From: Flavivirga eckloniae
GTDB taxonomy: Bacteria; Bacteroidota; Bacteroidia; Flavobacteriales; Flavobacteriaceae
DNA: 64,000 nt
Assembly (NCBI RefSeq): GCF_002886045.1
Contig: NZ_CP025791.1
Coordinates: forward strand, 248,001-312,000
Direction of reading: 5' to 3'
This document shows, piece by piece, positions 63,378-64,000 of the stretch; positions within the stretch are counted from its first letter, which is position 1; every line of letters starts with the position of its first letter. The notes beneath the pieces were generated by a model, which did no database searches, was not told the DNA's origin, and saw only the letters and a program-made list of their open reading frames with translations. Position numbers and translations under genes: made by a program.

Positions 63378-63810
63378 TATCCCATTTACTTGATTCATAC
63401 CATAGTTTTTTCCATTCTTTTGGGAAATATTTACTGTTTCTTGTCTCATTTGATAATCTTGTATAAAAATATTTAGTTTTCGCACCTTGTTTTGTGATTA
63501 AATAAACAAAGTTTTCATTTTCCATCTTGATAATACTATCACCAGTATTAGCTTTTAAAACAATTTCTTGATTTGGACTGATTTCAATAAAACCATACTC
63601 GTTTTTAATTCTTAAATGTGTCGGAGGTGTATTTCTAACTGAAAATTTCTCAACTATAACTCCTTCAAACTTCTCTTTAATTTCGTTTATTTTTAGTTTT
63701 ACATTATTCCTTTTTTTAATCTCCTTTAAAATTAAAAAACTTCCAAACAAAAATATAAGTACCAGTAAATACCGGTACTTATACAATTTATTATTTTTCA
63801 CTTTGTACAA
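63370..63810 (-). CDS. Small membrane-anchored protein of unknown function
   Basis: The 146-residue product has one N-terminal hydrophobic helix (~13-30; YLLVLIFLFGSFLILKEI) flanked by Lys/Arg, and a ~110-residue extracytoplasmic beta-rich domain (RIKNEYGFIEISPNQEIVLKANTGDSIIKMENENFVYLITKQG). No family is recognised. It starts 4 bp after the stop of the truncated gene at the window end, and overlaps the next gene, so all three lie in one transcription unit. Confidence 0.6.
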   Translation of the reverse strand: MYKVKNNKLYKYRYLLVLIFLFGSFLILKEIKKRNNVKLKINEIKEKFEGVIVEKFSVRNTPPTHLRIKNEYGFIEISPNQEIVLKANTGDSIIKMENENFVYLITKQGAKTKYFYTRLSNETRNSKYFPKEWKKLWYESSKWDND

Positions 63811-63814
63811 ATAA

Positions 63815-64000
63815 TTAATTTAATTGCTTTAAAATTTTTGATTTTCCCCAAAATATTTTGGCTCCTACCTCTCCTCCTCCATAACCTGAACCAACAGTAT
63901 TTGTTTCCCAGCTTGTTGTACTTTTTTGACCAGGATATAATTCTCCTCTAGCATTATCTTCATTAGACCACTGGTATTCTCCAGAAACACCAAGACCTGC
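63815..64000 (-). CDS. 3' end of an unidentified gene (cut by window edge)
   Basis: The frame is open to the window edge; the last 61 codons and stop (63815-63817) are visible. The end is rich in Gly, Asn and aromatic residues (GVSGEYQWSNEDNARGELYPGQ, GSGYGGGEVGAKIFWGKSK) and looks like the end of a large secreted or modular protein. It is followed at 4 bp by the small membrane gene. The layout (large protein with distinct C-terminus, then small partner genes) recalls polymorphic toxin plus immunity loci, but the part visible is not enough to call. Confidence 0.5.
   Translation of the reverse strand, partial: AGLGVSGEYQWSNEDNARGELYPGQKSTTSWETNTVGSGYGGGEVGAKIFWGKSKILKQLN

Noticed and set aside
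62940-63485. Long form of the small secreted gene starting at 63485
   Set aside because: It would overlap the neighbour by 116 bp; ATG 63377 gives a clean signal peptide.

Overview
The window is low-GC chromosomal DNA from a member of the Bacteroidota, most likely a Flavobacteriaceae species. This is inferred from several hallmarks: C-terminal type IX secretion (T9SS) sorting domains on secreted proteins, SusC/SusD pairs driven by an ECF sigma/FecR pair, LytS/LytTR two-component genes, DUF2807/DUF4097 adhesin-like proteins, DUF4251 and DUF3360 families, very weak ribosome binding sites and candidate TAnnTTTG promoter boxes. No rRNA, tRNA, CRISPR array or prophage was seen.

Layout. 1-12.7 kb: end of a T9SS cargo gene, a porin-like/DUF3360 membrane protein pair, a large secreted M4 metalloprotease, a multi-pass membrane patatin, a DUF4251 lipoprotein, and a membrane-linked AraC regulator beside a membrane-anchored DJ-1/PfpI protein. 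12.8-18.3 kb: three same-strand genes, a ComEC-like metallo-beta-lactamase-fold hydrolase, a repeat lipoprotein and a metallophosphoesterase. 18.5-25 kb: a slipin, a GNAT protein, two small lipoproteins, an alpha/beta hydrolase that lacks its nucleophile serine, and a LytS/LytTR sensor-regulator pair. 25-33.6 kb: an intradiol-dioxygenase-like secreted protein, a PKD/beta-helix T9SS protein, an M23/LysM peptidase, a two-gene secreted operon divergent from a membrane-spanning regulator with a LamG-like sensor, and a GT9 glycosyltransferase. 33.8-36 kb: an OYE/RidA operon with a NemR-like TetR regulator and two matching operator palindromes. 36.1-40.2 kb: an ECF sigma/anti-sigma operon with cell-surface proteins and an unlisted 52-residue gene. 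40.3-51 kb: two EamA transporters, a cold-shock-domain protein, a helicase, a sulfatase, an S9 peptidase, an aldo/keto reductase and two secreted proteins.

51.3-59.7 kb is the most unusual region. Three 28-residue basic peptides lie in an exact 163-bp tandem array, followed by a fourth short gene. They sit just upstream of an ECF sigma/FecR/SusC(STN)/SusD locus that has no carbohydrate-active enzymes beside it. The peptides diverge in DNA but keep a fixed protein pattern, so they look like real, selected genes.

59.7-64 kb: two tandem tail-fibre-like proteins with different N-termini and nearly identical C-termini, then a REP-associated transposase (RAYT) broken by an in-frame amber codon and bracketed by inverted REP palindromes. 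The window ends with two overlapping small genes behind the truncated 3' end of an unidentified gene.
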